From: DATATJ01 sp963789075
GTDB lineage: Bacteria > Acidobacteriota > Vicinamibacteria > Vicinamibacterales > CAVVIG01
Reading direction: 5' to 3'
Length of the DNA: 64,000 bases
Assembly: GCA_963789075.1 (NCBI GenBank)
Contig: CAWBJQ010000003.1
Coordinates: 558,001-622,000 of the forward strand
In this document: one piece after another, positions 1 through 10,887 of the stretch
Layout of the letters: the number at the start of each line of letters is the position of its first letter
Numbering within the stretch: the first letter of the stretch is position 1
Made by a program: the position numbers and the translations under genes
The notes under the pieces: model-generated
Databases searched by the model: none
What the model was told of the DNA's origin: nothing
What the model saw: only the letters and a program-made list of their open reading frames with translations

Positions 1-471
1 CACCTGCGGCGAATCGTCGGTGGCGAGCTTGTGCACGAGCTCCACGGTCATCTGCGTGGCGCCGATCTCGGTCGCGTGGATGCTGCATGTAATCGCCACG
101 ACGACTTTGCCCTGCTTGAAGATCGCGTCGCGCTCGGCGTCGGTTGGCGCGCCGTTCTGGAAATAGAGCTGCCGCTCCATCGCCTTGTACTTGTCGAGAT
201 TCTTCAGCGTCTCCGGCGCGCTGATTTCCATGACGACAAACGGGTTGCCGTCGCTCGTCTTGCCGAGCTCGCGGTAATGGACGCGATCGGAGCTCGCCGC
301 CGCGAGCTTCATGTACTCGACGATCTTGTCCCAGCGAATCATCTTGTTGTCGGCCCCGACGCGGTAGCCGAGGAACTGTTCGGGCGTTTGCAGCGGGCCG
401 GCGGCGGTGGCGGCAAACGTGGAGAGCGCGGCGATCGCGAAAGCGGTCGGCAGTATGCGGCGGTAATTCAT
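1..471 (-). CDS. M14-family zinc carboxypeptidase, N-terminal part (runs off the window)
   Basis: The reading frame is open from ATG at 471 to the window edge, giving 157 residues. The first ~20 residues form a signal peptide (MNYRRILPTAFAIAALSTFA), so the enzyme is exported. The body begins LGYRVGADNKMIRWDKIVEY and continues to ITCSIHATEIGATQ. HATE is the HxxE half of the M14 carboxypeptidase zinc site; the second zinc ligand and catalytic Glu would lie outside the window. Acidobacterial and Bacteroidetes M14 proteins with this opening are large secreted peptidases. The family call rests on this motif and the text around it; substrate specificity cannot be inferred. Confidence 0.8.
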   Translation of the reverse strand, partial: MNYRRILPTAFAIAALSTFAATAAGPLQTPEQFLGYRVGADNKMIRWDKIVEYMKLAAASSDRVHYRELGKTSDGNPFVVMEISAPETLKNLDKYKAMERQLYFQNGAPTDAERDAIFKQGKVVVAITCSIHATEIGATQMTVELVHKLATDDSPQV

Positions 472-566
472 GAAAAGGCCTCTGTGAAGTCGTCAATATA
501 CTTCAAGCTGCCGGATGACAACGAGTTACAACCCAATTCCTCGCGCACATGGTAAGTACATAGAAC

Positions 567-664
567 ACTTCATCACGAAGACGCAAAGTTCACGAAGATC
601 ACGAAGATATTTGTGTGCCGCGTCACTTCGTGATCTCCGTGTTCTTCGTGACTTCGTGAGAAGC
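567..664. repeat. REP-like imperfect inverted repeat of CACGAAGA words
   Basis: The left half repeats CACGAAGA words and the right half repeats their complement (CTTCGTGA, TTCTTCGTG), so the segment can fold into one long imperfect hairpin. It fills the divergent gap between the carboxypeptidase and the aminotransferase. No gene is visible in 472-675. Confidence 0.6.
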
Positions 665-675
665 GGTGTGTCGAT

Positions 676-1848
676 ATGGCCCAAGTGTTGAAATTTCAGA
701 CCCGCATGGACGCCGTGCAGGCGCCGATCGTGCCGGTCGTCGGCGATCTCATTCGGCAGGTGCCCGGCACCATCTCGCTCGGCCAGGGCGTCGTCCATTA
801 TGGGCCGCCGCCGGCGGCGCTCGACGCGGTGCGCGCCGCGCTCGCCGATCCGTCCACGCACGAGTACCAGGACGGAAGCGGGCTGCCAGCCCTCATCGAA
901 CGGCTGACGATCAAGCTGCGCGAGGAAAACGGGATCGACGTCCAGCGCGGCAGCCGCATCATGGTGACCGCCGGCTCCAACATGGCGTTCATGCACGCCG
1001 TGTTCGCCATCACGGAGCCGGGCGACGAGATCATCCTGAACGTGCCGTTCTACTTCAATCACGAGATGGCGATTCAGATGGCCGGCTGCACGCCAGTGCG
1101 CGTCGCCACTGACGCGCATTACCAGCTGCGGCCCGATGCGCTGCGCCGCGCGATCACCGATCGCACGCGCGCCATCGTCACCGTGTCGCCGAACAATCCG
1201 AGCGGCGCGGTGTTCCACGAATCGGCGCTGCGCGAGGTGAACGCGCTCTGCGGCGAGCGCGGCATCTATCACATCTCTGACGAGGTGTACCAGTACTTCA
1301 CGTATGGCGACGCCGCGCACGTGTCACCGGGCTCGTTTCCGGACGCGGCGGATCGCACGATCTCGATGTACTCGTTGTCGAAGGCGTACGGTTTTGCCGG
1401 CTGGCGCGTCGGGTACGTCGTGTACCCGGAGCATCTGCTCGACGCGATGATGAAAAGCCAGGACACCATTCTGGTCTGTGCGCCGGCGGCCTCGCAGATT
1501 GGGGCCATTGCCGCGCTCGGCGTCGGACGCGCGTACGCCGATCCGTATGTGCGCGAGCTCGCGGATGTTCGCGACATCGTCGTGTCGAAGCTCTCGGCGC
1601 TGGCGCCGACGGTGGAGGTGCCCACCGCCGACGGGGCGTTCTACTGCCTGTTGAAGGTGCACACGGACATGAATCCGCTTGCGCTGGCAGAGCGGCTGAT
1701 TCGCGAGCACAAGGTGGCGGTGATTCCCGGGCCCGCGTTCGGGATGACCGACGGCTGCTATTTCCGCGTCGCCTACGGCGCGCTGCAGAAGGCGACGGTG
1801 GCCGAAGGCATCGGCCGCCTCGTCGACGGACTGCGCGCGCTGGTTTAG
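676..1848 (+). CDS. Pyridoxal-phosphate aminotransferase, class I/II (aspartate aminotransferase family)
   Basis: This 390-residue fold-type I aminotransferase is normal length for the family and intact. The PLP-binding lysine is Lys236 in YSLSKAYGFAGWRVGY. The substrate-side motif SPNNPSGAVF and the conserved DEVYQYF aspartate/tyrosine region precede it. The enzyme should transfer amino groups between an amino acid and a 2-oxo acid in the cytoplasm; the exact donor is not readable from sequence. ATG 676 has no convincing Shine-Dalgarno sequence. The gene is convergent with parE and separated from it by a REP copy with a hairpin that could terminate both. Confidence 0.9.
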   Translation: MAQVLKFQTRMDAVQAPIVPVVGDLIRQVPGTISLGQGVVHYGPPPAALDAVRAALADPSTHEYQDGSGLPALIERLTIKLREENGIDVQRGSRIMVTAGSNMAFMHAVFAITEPGDEIILNVPFYFNHEMAIQMAGCTPVRVATDAHYQLRPDALRRAITDRTRAIVTVSPNNPSGAVFHESALREVNALCGERGIYHISDEVYQYFTYGDAAHVSPGSFPDAADRTISMYSLSKAYGFAGWRVGYVVYPEHLLDAMMKSQDTILVCAPAASQIGAIAALGVGRAYADPYVRELADVRDIVVSKLSALAPTVEVPTADGAFYCLLKVHTDMNPLALAERLIREHKVAVIPGPAFGMTDGCYFRVAYGALQKATVAEGIGRLVDGLRALV

Positions 1849-1856
1849 GTCGAAAC

Positions 1857-1909
1857 GCTCGGCTAAAGCCTTCGCGCTACGGAGCAGTAGTGTCCGGCTT
1901 CAGCCGGAC
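1857..1909. repeat. REP copy (GGCTAAAGCC type) ending in a convergent hairpin
   Basis: CGGCTAAAGCCTTCGCGCTACG is one of at least five related copies in the window (others near 27.7, 30.85, 39.7 and 56.4 kb). It is followed at 1892-1909 by the hairpin GTCCGGC-TTCA-GCCGGAC. Lying between two convergent stop codons, it may act as a bidirectional terminator, although there is no U-tract. Confidence 0.6.
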
Positions 1910-1915
1910 CCGATT

Positions 1916-3834
1916 TCACACGTCGAGCTCTTCGGCCTCGTCCGCGCGCTCCATGATGAAGCGGAACCGCGCCGACGCGTCCTTGCCCATCAGCTCGTTG
2001 ATCACCCGGTCGGTGACGATCTGATCGGTGACCTCGACGCGCAGCAGACGCCGCGTCCGCGGGTTGAGCGTCGTCTCCCACAGCACCTTCGGCATCATCT
2101 CGCCGAGACCCTTGAACCGCGTGATGTCCGGCGTGCCGCGCCCGTTCTTCGCGTGCTGCTTGAGAATCGCCTCGCTGCTGCGCCTCGTCGAGCGCCCAGT
2201 GCGTCTCCTTGCCGATGTCGATGCGGTAGAGCGGCGGCTGCGCGAGATAGACCTTGCCGTTGGCGATCAGCTGCGGCAGATGCCGATAGATGAACGTGAG
2301 CAGCAGCGTCGCGATGTGATTGCCGTCCGAGTCGGCGTCGGCGAGGATGATCACCTTGCCGTAGCGCAGGCGCTGCGAGGTCGAAGTTCTTGCCGAGGCC
2401 GCAGCCGAGCGCCGTCACCAGATCCGACAGCTCCTTGTTCTCGAGCACCTTCGCCAGCGACGCGCTCTCGGTGTTCAGCACCTTGCCGCGCAGCGGCAGA
2501 ATCGCCTGCCGCGCGCGATCGCGCCCCTGCTTCGCCGATCCGCCCGCCGAATCGCCCTCGACGACGAAGAGCTCGCTCGCCCTCGCTCGTGGAGTTCGTG
2601 CAGTCGCTCAGCTTGCCGGGCAGATTCAGGCGCGTCGAGGTCGCGCTCTTGCGCGACACCTCTGCCTGCGCGGCGCGGCTCGCTTCGCGCGCGCGCGCCG
2701 ACAGGATGATGCGCGCGACGATGGCTTCGGCGACGCTGATGTTGTGATTCAGCCAGTGCTCGAGCGCCGGCCGGACGACGCCGTCCACGGCCGACACGAG
2801 CTCCGGATTGTTGAGGCGATCCTTCGTCTGTCCCTGAAACTGCGGCTCCGCGATGAAGACGCTCAGGACGCCGGTCATGCCTTCGCGGATGTCCTCGGCG
2901 ACGAGCGTCACGCCCTTGGGCGACAGATTGTGCGTCTCGATGAAGTTGCGCACGGCCTTGCCGATTCCGGCGCGCAGGCCGTTTTCGTGCGTGCCGCCGG
3001 AGCCGGTCGGAATGCCGTTGACGTACGACCGCAGGTGCTCGTCGGTCGCCTCGGTCCACTGCAGCACGAGGTCGAGCCGCATCCCATCGTCTTTCGTCAA
3101 CGTGAAGGGGACGTCGTGCACCGGCTTTGCGCCGCGCTCGGCGACGATCTTCCGCAGGTAGTCGACGAGCCCTTCCGTGTGCTCGAAGACGAGCTTCTCC
3201 TTGGTCGCCTCGTCTTCGAAGGTGACCTTCAGCCCCTTGTGCAGGTAGCTCGCGATCTCGAGACGCTCCTTGATGATCGCCGGCGTCGAACTCGATTTTC
3301 GGAAAGATGGCGGCGTCCGGGTGGAAGTACACCGTCGTGCCGGTGCCGCGCGCCGGGCCGATCTTTTTCAGCGGCCCGGTCGGCTTGCCCTGCTTGAACC
3401 GCATCTCCCAGCTGGCGCCCGTCGCGCTTGACGGTGGCGACGAGCTCCTTCGACAGCGCGTTGACGACGCTGGCGCCGACGCCGTGAAGGCCGCCGGCGG
3501 TCTTGTAGCTGCCGTGCTCGAACTTGCCGCCGGCGTGGAGCACGGTGAAGATGACTTCGATCGCGCTCTTCTTCGTGGCCGGGTGCTTGTCGATCGGAAT
3601 GCCGCGGCCATCGTCTTCGATCGTGATCGAGGAGCCGTCGGCGTGGAGGGTGACGCGGATGTTCGAGGCGTGGCCGTTCATCGCCTCGTCGACGGCGTTG
3701 TCGAGAATCTCCCAGACGAGGTGATGCAGCCCGGCCGATCCGACGCCGCCGATGTACATGCCGGGCCGCTTGCGGACCGGCTCCAATCCTTCGAGAACGG
3801 TGATGTCTTTCGCGGTGTAGTTCGCTGATGCCAT
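1916..3834 (-). CDS. parE: DNA topoisomerase IV subunit B / GyrB-type ATPase subunit (several frame changes)
   Basis: ATP-hydrolysing subunit of a type IIA topoisomerase, partner of the ParC-like protein at 13.7-16.1 kb. The N-terminus (LEGLEPVRKRPGMYIG, EILDNAVDEA, DDGRGIP, GGLHGVGASVVNAL) is the GHKL ATPase site. The C-terminal TOPRIM segment carries LFVVEGDSAGGSAKQ and ILADADSDGNHIATLL, closer to ParE than to GyrB, as is LPGKLSDCTN. KGLGEMMPKVLWETTLNP closes the protein. About 640 residues can be read, the usual ParE/GyrB length. The frame changes near 3419, 3280, 2585, 2375 and 2175 without loss of homology, so the breaks are probably sequence errors. Start ATG 3834 is fixed by the conserved N-terminus. 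Confidence 0.88.
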
Positions 3835-3837
3835 GTA

Positions 3838-3852
3838 TATAATGTGCGCCTT
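3838..3852 (+). promoter_or_regulatory. Consensus -10 box just upstream of a TTG start
   Basis: TATAAT at 3838-3843 lies 8 nt before the TTG start at 3852, giving a leader of about 2 nt. It overlaps the divergent start of parE (ATG 3832-3834), so both genes would initiate from the same ~20-bp patch. No clear -35 was seen. Confidence 0.45.
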
Positions 3853-6852
3853 TGAGACGCTTGCTGCTGTCGGTGTTGTGCATCACGATTGTAGCGGCAT
3901 TTCAGACGCAGGTTGCCGCCGCGGACGTGGTGTCGGAAGACGTGCCCGTCATCGGCGGGACTGCGGCCCTCGCGCAGGACGGCCGGCCTTGCGGTTGCGC
4001 CCGATCGCGCGCGCTTCGTCGCCGAGATCGCGCGCGTCCTCTACAACATCGCCGACGGCCACAGCCTGCGCCTCGGCGCGATTGAGCGCCAGTTGCAGAC
4101 GGATCGGACCCGCGCTGCGGATCAAAGCCACGCGCCCGAATCAGCCGCGGCCGTTGACGTCGTCCCCGTGCCGCTGACCGCCGCGATCTGGAGCGCCGCG
4201 GTGTTCCATCGGCGACGTGCCTGCGGGTGAGCTGGTGTCGGCGATTCTCGCCGATCGCCAGGCGGCGCTGCTCTGCCACGGCCTCGCGGCGCTCGACGAT
4301 CCGACGCTGGCGTTCTTCGTCCAGCATCCCGACGCGATCACGCGCGTCTACGAGAACGACGCCGCGGCGTTCGGCGTGTTCGCCGAGAACCTGCACATTC
4401 GCGACGGCCGCGTCGTCACACCTGGCGGCGATGCGGCCGCGCCGTTGTGGGAAGCCGCCGTCGGCGAGAAGGTGACGCGTCCGGAGCGGTTCGTGCGTCA
4501 GCTGTTCGCGCGCGGCGACGGCCGTCTGGCGTATCTCTACGACGCCATCGGTCAGCTCGACGCGCCGCATGCAGCCTTCGCGCTCGGCCTGTGGATCCGC
4601 GCCGCGCCGGTGCGCGCGGAACGGTTCCGCCTGCTCGTGTCGGTGAATAACGCCGCCTATCGGGAATGGCACGTCAAGATCGTGCCGTTCGCGCGGCCGA
4701 TCTACGACATCGCGACGCTGCTGATGCGCGTGCAAGTGACGGCCGATGGATCGCCGAAGCCGCCTGCGGGACGCAGCGCTGTGGGACGCCGTCTTCGCGG
4801 GCGGCGGCGGGTCCGACGGCAGTTGGAAGACGTCAGCGCCAGCCATCGACGAGCCGGTTGATGCCGCCTGGCTCGCGCAGGCGATCGCGACCGGGGACGT
4901 GCTGCAGCGGGCCGATCGGCTGGATCAATTCAGCTTCGGTCAGCGCGTCTTCGGCGGCGTGTCCGAAGACGATCGCGCAGCGATGCTAGCCGCACTGCGC
5001 GCCTTCGACCGGTATCGCATGCTGATGCTGACGCTGGATCGCATCGGCATCACCGCGCCCGTCGGTCTATGTGGCGGCGGCGCGCCACGCGAGCCGCCTG
5101 GCCGCGAGTCGATCGGCGCCACGGCTTCGTGGCGCTCGCCCAGTTTCAGGGCGTCGTCGCGCTCGTCGCGCGCATGGTGCGCGTCCGAACGCTCGACGCG
5201 GCGGGCGCCGGGACGCTGATCGCATCGCTCTGTGCGGTGCCCGTCACCGCCGGCGGCTACGACGGCGGCGTGCTGCAGTGGATTGACCGCGAGCTCCGGC
5301 CGCTGCTCGCTGGATCCGACGATGTGGAGAGCGGCGTCATCGCGCGTCTGGCCGGCGTCCACGATGGTCCGTCGGCGGCGCCGATGCACATCATGTGGGA
5401 AGGCCAGTCCTATCATCTGGATCTCGCCGGGGCCGAGGAGCGCCGGCTGCGCCTCGTGCGCGAGAAGCAGCATGGTCTGCCGCTCGATCGTCGCGCTCGA
5501 CATCGCGGATCAGGCGCGGAGGCTTTCTGCCGATCCGCTGGCGCGCGGACGATCTCGCGTCGGGCATCGACGCGCTGAACCGCGCCGCGTCCTTCGTCCG
5601 CGCGCGCCCGAAGACCGATGTCGAGATCGTGCCCGATGGCGTCGCGGCGTCTCGCGATCCGCACGCTGTCATCGCGGGCGTGGTGGACGATCTCGTCAAA
5701 ATCCAGAAATCGCCGGCTGTCAGGCGCGCGGCGCACCTCGTGGCACCGCTCACGCCGGTGGCCGAGGCGATCGCGGGCGAGGCGCTGTTGTCGTTGGCTG
5801 TACGCGGTCGATCTCGGCGATCCCGACGGGACGGTGTTGCTGGCGGGCAACGTGGCGCGGCGCCACGACTTTGGATTCGCGCTGAACGATGCCGATGCGC
5901 GGGCGCGCTTTTCGTGGGCTCAGCCGAAACAGGATGTCACGCCCGGCTCGCCGTGGCACGTCACGGGGTCTGCGCTCGGTCTCGACGTCGCGCTCGCGTC
6001 GCTGGCGCTGCGGCGCGTCGATATGGGCCGCATCAGCGCGGCGCCGACGCTGACGTCCAACGAGCGGCAGACCTTTGCGGTGAGCGTGGCGCTCATGAGT
6101 CCGGCCGAGCTGACCGATGCCGATCGCGACGCCATCGCAGCCGCGATCGCACGCGGCCGCGCGCGTCTCGCAGCAGCGACCCCGGCGACGTTCGATGCCC
6201 TGGCAGACGAAATCGCGCTTGACGGCTGGCGGCGCCGGGCCGTGAAATGGTCGTTGGCGAACGACACGGCGCGGGCCGGCACGATGTTTTCGCTCACCGA
6301 AATGCTGTCGCTCGGCAGCGGGCCTTCATGGGCCGCTCTCGATGCCTGGGGCATGGGGGCGGTCGTGACGACGGGCTGCCTCTGTACGCGCCTGCGGGCA
6401 CCAGGCGGCTGGTGGAGTCTGACCGGACGTCCGCAACTGGGTCTGCTAGCCACGACGATCGCGGACGTGAATCTGCACATCGCGGTGGTGTTGCGCGATC
6501 TCGGTCTGCCGGCCGCCATCGCACGGGACGTGCTGACCGCCGCGATGCAGGATTACATCGACGATGTTCGGCCGTCGGACACCAACGACTGGCTGACGTT
6601 GGTGCGGGTCGCGCAGGCCATTCCGCGCGAGCGCGTCGAAGACTACATCGCCGCGATTACCGCCACGGCCCGCTGGTGCCGGACGAAAAAGGGGACGGGA
6701 GTCATTTCCGCCCGAGCACCCCAGAACCCCAAAGCGTTGACAGATCAGCGTTTGCGCCACAAAAAAGGGGACAGGTCACCGGTTTTGAGCCATCTTTTCG
6801 GATGGCCGAGAAACGACTCCCGTCCCCATTTCCAAGCGAGCCGCCGCGATGA
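3852..6852 (+). CDS. Large uncharacterised exported protein (many frame changes)
   Basis: I do not recognise this family. About 960-1000 residues can be stitched together from successive frames. It starts at TTG 3852 with a signal peptide (RRLLLSVLCITIVAAF, likely cleaved near QVAAA). Legible stretches include ARFVAEIARVLYNIADGHS, LVSAILADRQAALLCHGLAA, PMHIMWEGQSYHLDLAGAE and a long C-terminal block from YAVDLGDPDGTVLLAGN to YIDDVRPSDTNDWLTLVRV. Composition is Ala/Leu/Asp-rich without an obvious catalytic motif. There are at least seven frame changes (among them near 3985, 4217, 4755, 5070, 5490, 5800 and 6670). The last ~50 residues are read through a REP element, and the stop TGA at 6850-6852 overlaps the next start (ATGA), suggesting translational coupling to the VWFA genes. 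Confidence 0.5.
6686..6831. repeat. REP element with GGGGACGGGAGTC arms
   Basis: AAAAAGGGGACGGGAGTCATTT (left, 6686-6707; shown as two abutting words AAAAAGGGGACGGG and AGTCATTT) is the near-perfect inverse of 6811-6831. A second word, AAAAAAGGGGACAGGTCACC, lies between them. The right arm ends 18 bp before the next gene's start. The element forms the coding 3' end of the upstream gene. Confidence 0.75.
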
Positions 6853-7990
6853 TGCGCCGAATCGCGCGCGCCTCGTGCCTCCTTGTCGTGCTCGTCTCGG
6901 GCGGACACGCGCAGCAGCCGCCAGCGGCGCTGACGATCCTGTCGCCGGCGCCTGACACGTTCGTGAGCGGCCCGACCCTGCTGCGCGCGCGCGTCGATCC
7001 GGAAGGCGCCGCCGGGTCGGTGGTGTTCTTCGTCGATGGACGCCTCGTCTGCACCGTCTCGAAGCCGCCATTCGAATGCGAGTGGGACGCCGGATCGACT
7101 GTCTCCGAACATCAGGTGCGGGCGTCGCCAACCTTTCGAGCGGCGGCCGCATCGTCCAGACGAAGCGGACCAAGGCGTTGGGCTTCACGGAGAAGGTGGA
7201 CGTGGACGTCGTGCAGGTCACCGTGACGGTGAGCGACGGCCGCGGACGCTTCGTCCGTGGCCTGCCGCAGTCGCTCTTCCACGTCGAGGAAGACGGACGG
7301 CCGCAGCACATCACGCACTTCGCGTCCGAAGACATCCCGCTCGAGCTCGTCGTCGCCGTCGACATCAGCGGGAGCATGACGCCCTCGATGCCGAAGCTGA
7401 AGAGCGCGGTGAAGGAGTTCCTGACCGCCGTGCCCGGCACGAATCAGGTCACGCTTCTGGGCTTCAACGACACCATCTTCACGCTCACACGCAAGACGAT
7501 GGATCCGGCCGAACGCGTGCGCGCGGTCGATCATCTGGCGCCGTGGGGATCCACGGCGCTCTACGACGTGATTCTCCGCGGCGTGGACATGCTCGGCCGG
7601 CAGACCGGACGCAAGGCGCTGATCGTCTTCACCGACGGCGAAGATCAGGGCAGCCACGCCGCGATCACCGACGTCGAGCGTCATCTGCAGTCGAGCGACG
7701 TGACGCTCTACATGATCGGCCAGGGCCGCGGCATCACGCTCGAGCCGCTCAAGAAGGTGATGGAGCGGCTGGCGACGCCGACCGGCGGCCGCGCGCTCTT
7801 CACCGACAGCATCGACGAGCTGCACAACGCGTTCACCGATCTGCTCGACGAGCTCGCGAATCAGTACCTCCTCGGCTACGCCTCCGCCAACGCGGCGCGC
7901 GACGATGCGTGGCGGCGCATCAAGGTGGAGGTGGACGGCCATCACGACGTGCGGGCCCGCCAGGGCTACCGCGTGGCGCCCAGCAAATGA
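6849..7990 (+). CDS. VWFA-related (acidobacterial type) exported protein
   Basis: About 380 residues: signal peptide (RIARASCLLVVLVSGGHAQQ), a short Ig-like/bacterial adhesion-type segment (SPAPDTFVSGPTLLRARV), then a von Willebrand A domain. The metal-ion-dependent adhesion site is VAVDISGSM (DxSxS), followed by STALYDVI (the conserved Thr) and IVFTDGEDQGS (the Asp). The terminal YLLGYASANAARDDAWRRIKVEV is typical of the VWFA-related family abundant in Acidobacteriota (TIGR03436). One frame change near 7120 (a G seems missing in GCGGTCGCC). Likely a periplasmic or surface protein; the ligand is unknown. It is coupled to its neighbours by ATGA overlaps at both ends. Confidence 0.85.
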
Positions 7991-10766
7991 TTGGAAGGGT
8001 GACGGCAGAAGATCGACGCCGAATGCGCGAAGCGCGCGCGACGAGAAGGTGTGCCGCGAGCTCAGCGGTCTGGCGTCGACTCGACCGTGATGGCTGTGTT
8101 GGCGATCGCGCCGATGTCCGCCCAGGAGCCGCAGCCGCCGCGCTTCACGGCAGGCCGTGGAGGTCACGTCGATTGACGTGACCGTCGTGGACGATCGCGG
8201 CCAGCCGATTCTCGACCTGAAGCCGTCGGATTTCACCGTCCGGATCGACGGCAAAGATCGGCAGGCGGTGACCGCCGAGTGGGTGCCGCTGGCGTCCGAC
8301 GCGAAGGTGTCGCCGGCGTTCGTGCCTGAGGGCTACAGCACGAACGAAAACGCGGCGGGCGGACGGTCTGATCGTGCTCGCCGTCGACCAGCCGAACATC
8401 CGCTTCGGCGGCGGCCGCGCGATCATCGCCGCGGCGAACGCCTTCATCGATCGACTCTTGCCCAACGATCGGATTGCGGTCACCGGATTCGGCGTCGGTG
8501 CGCCGGCGACCGCGTTCACCGCCGATCGCGAGCGGGTGAAGGCGGCGCTGTCGCGAATGACCGGCCAGAAGCAGGCCGCGACGCGACGATGCACCAGCAA
8601 ATCACGCTCGCCGAAGCGCAGGCGATCGATCGCGGCGATCGCATCGACGCTGCAGGCGGTCGAGGATCGTGAGTGCGGATCGGCCGGCGGCCGCGCATCC
8701 GGGGGCGCGTGCGATATGTGCTCGCGCGGAGGTCGAGAGCGGAAGCCCAGGAGCTGGCGCGCACCGCGAGCCGCGAAGGCGACCAGACGCTGCGCGGCCT
8801 GCGCGATCTGCTGACCGGCCTCGAAGACGGCTCGACGCACCCAAGACGCTGGTCCTCATATCGGAAGGCTTCGCGCTGAACGATGTGAGCTTCACGGCGG
8901 AGGTGGGCGCACTGGCCGCTGCAGCGCGAACGAGCTTGTACGCGCTGCAGCTCGATCAGCAGATGTTCGACACCAGCAACGGAGCGAGGGCCTCGAGCAC
9001 GTTCGCCGACCGCGACGCGCGGGCGCAGGGGCTGCAGACGCTCGTGAGCACGGCCCGCGGCACGGTCGTCATGGTCACCGGATCCGGCACGTCGTTCTTC
9101 GAGCGGCTCGAAGCCGAGCTCTCCGGGTACTACCTGGTCGCGGTGGAGTCCGATCCGCGCGATCGCGACGGCAAGCCGCACCCGATCAGGATCGACGTGA
9201 CGCGCCGCGGCGCCACGGTGCGCGCGCGCCGGCAATTCGTGAGCACGGTCGCGGACACGCACGTCCGATCGCCTCGCGAGGCGGTGACCGCCGCCCTCGG
9301 CACGCCGCTGCTGCTGTCGGCGCTGCCGCTGCGCGTTATCGCGTTTGCGCTGCGCGGGCCCGAGCGCGGCCGGATCCAGCTGCTGATTCACGCCGACGTC
9401 GGCACGGATTACACGTCGGCGAAGCCGGTGTCGATCGGCTACATGTTGCTCGATCGCGCCGGGCGGCTGGTGGACAGCCAATCGGTGGACGCGCGTATCG
9501 CGCCGATCATGAATGGCGTGCCGTCGCCGCTGCAGTACACGGCTGGTGCGAACGTCCCGCCGGGCGACTACACGTTGAAGCTGGCGGTGGCGGAGGGCGA
9601 CAAGGCTGGAAGCGTCGAGCATCCGATCCACGCCGCGCTGCGTGAGGCGGGCGGCGTCAGCGTCAGCGAGCTGATGGTCGGCGGTCCGATCGGCGATGCC
9701 GATCCGCTGCGGCCGACGATCGGCTGACACGGTCAGCTTCGGCGCCGTGCAGGCCTACCTCGAAGCGTACGCGCCGAAGACGGACACGGTGCACGTGATG
9801 TACGAGATCGCCGCGGACGCGGGCGGCCCCGCGCTGCTCAGCGCGAGCGCGGCGCGCGCACGCGGCGGGCGAAGGCCGCGCGCTGTTCTCGGTGATCATG
9901 CCCGTGCCGCAGCTGCCGGCCGGCCGCTATGTGATGCGCGCGATCATTGCCGACCACGAGCAGCCGCTGACGACGATGACGCGATCGTTCGAGGTGGCGC
10001 CGCCTGCGGTGCTGATGACATCCGCCGAAGGCACCGGCTCATCCTCCTCCTCGTCGTCGTCGGTCGACGCGGAGCTGTTCCTGCCGGTCGGCGACGAGCT
10101 GCTGGTCGCGGCCGTTTCACCGCGACCGCGCCGTGGCGGGCGACACGTTGAAGCCGTTCCGCGATCGCGTGCCGCCGTCCGCGTCGGAACGCGTTCGATT
10201 CGGGCGTGGCGATGATCACCGCCGGTGACTACCCGAAGGCGGAAGCGGCGCTCAAGCGCGCGATTCAACCCGACGTCGACAGCACGGCACCGCTCGTCTA
10301 TCTCGGCGTCTGCTTCGCCGCGGCGGGCCACGACGCGGAGGCGACGAGCGTGTGGCAGACGGCGCTGGTGGATGGCGGCGACATTCCGCAGATTTACGAA
10401 TGGCTCGGCGACGCGCTGATGCGCGTGCACGACCTGGCTGGCGCGCGAGAGGTGTACGAGGAGGCGATCACCAAATGGCCGTCGGATCCGCGATTCACGA
10501 AGCCGCTGGCGCTCGTGGACGCGATGTTCGGCCGCGGCCGCGAGGCGGTGCGTACGCTGGAACGCTATCTCTCCGCGCACGCGGAGGATCGCGACGCGCT
10601 GTTTCTGGGCGTCGAGTGGATTTACACCGTGCGCGCCGCGGGCGGTGTCGTGCATAACCGCGCCGAAGACGTGCGCCTCGCGCGCCGGTACGCGGATGCC
10701 TACGAGAAGGCCGGCGGTCCACAGCTCGCGCTCGTGAAGCAGTGGATGGAGTTTCTCGAGAAGTAG
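7987..10766 (+). CDS. VWFA-related protein with C-terminal TPR-like repeats (many frame changes)
   Basis: Second VWFA-related paralogue, directly downstream of the first. Readable parts in order: a signal-like segment (VMAVLAIAPMSAQ), the family opening VEVTSIDVTVVDDRGQPILD, VLAVDQPNIRFGGG (the place of the MIDAS, with DQPN in place of DxSxS, so metal binding is doubtful), TLVLISEGFALNDVS, a YYLVAVESDPRDRDGKPHPI segment, about 250 residues of beta-rich C-terminal sequence, a run of Ser codons near 10040, and a TPR-like helical tail (DYPKAEAALKRAI, PLVYLGVCFAAAGHDAEAT, IYEWLGDALMRVHDLAGA). The frame changes near 8085, 8370, 8580, 8700, 8840, 9722, 9860 and 10130. Start uncertain: ATG 7987 overlaps the upstream stop (ATGA); ATG 8023 is in the same frame. 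Confidence 0.7.
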
Positions 10767-10842
10767 TGGCCGTCAGCAGCTCTCTCTACGCGCTGTCGCG
10801 TCATTGACTCATCTGTCGACCGCGAATGCCCAAATCGGGCAT

Positions 10843-10859
10843 GACTGTGCCTATATTGG
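10843..10859. other. Small hairpin between TPR protein and vapC
   Basis: Near 10828-10844 the sequence ATGCCC-AAATC-GGGCAT forms a 6-bp stem. It lies between the stop of the VWFA-TPR gene and the convergent stop of the PIN toxin (10888), so it may help terminate either transcript, but there is no U-tract. Coordinates are approximate. Confidence 0.3.
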
Positions 10860-10887
10860 GTGCGAAGTCTGGCTCGTGTCGCTCTAG

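Noticed and set aside
1916..3834. parE, recQ, acs, ino1, eno and glgC as pseudogenes
   Set aside because: Each retains all domains and motifs across frame changes of one base. So many decayed essential genes in one genome is implausible; sequence error is the simpler explanation.
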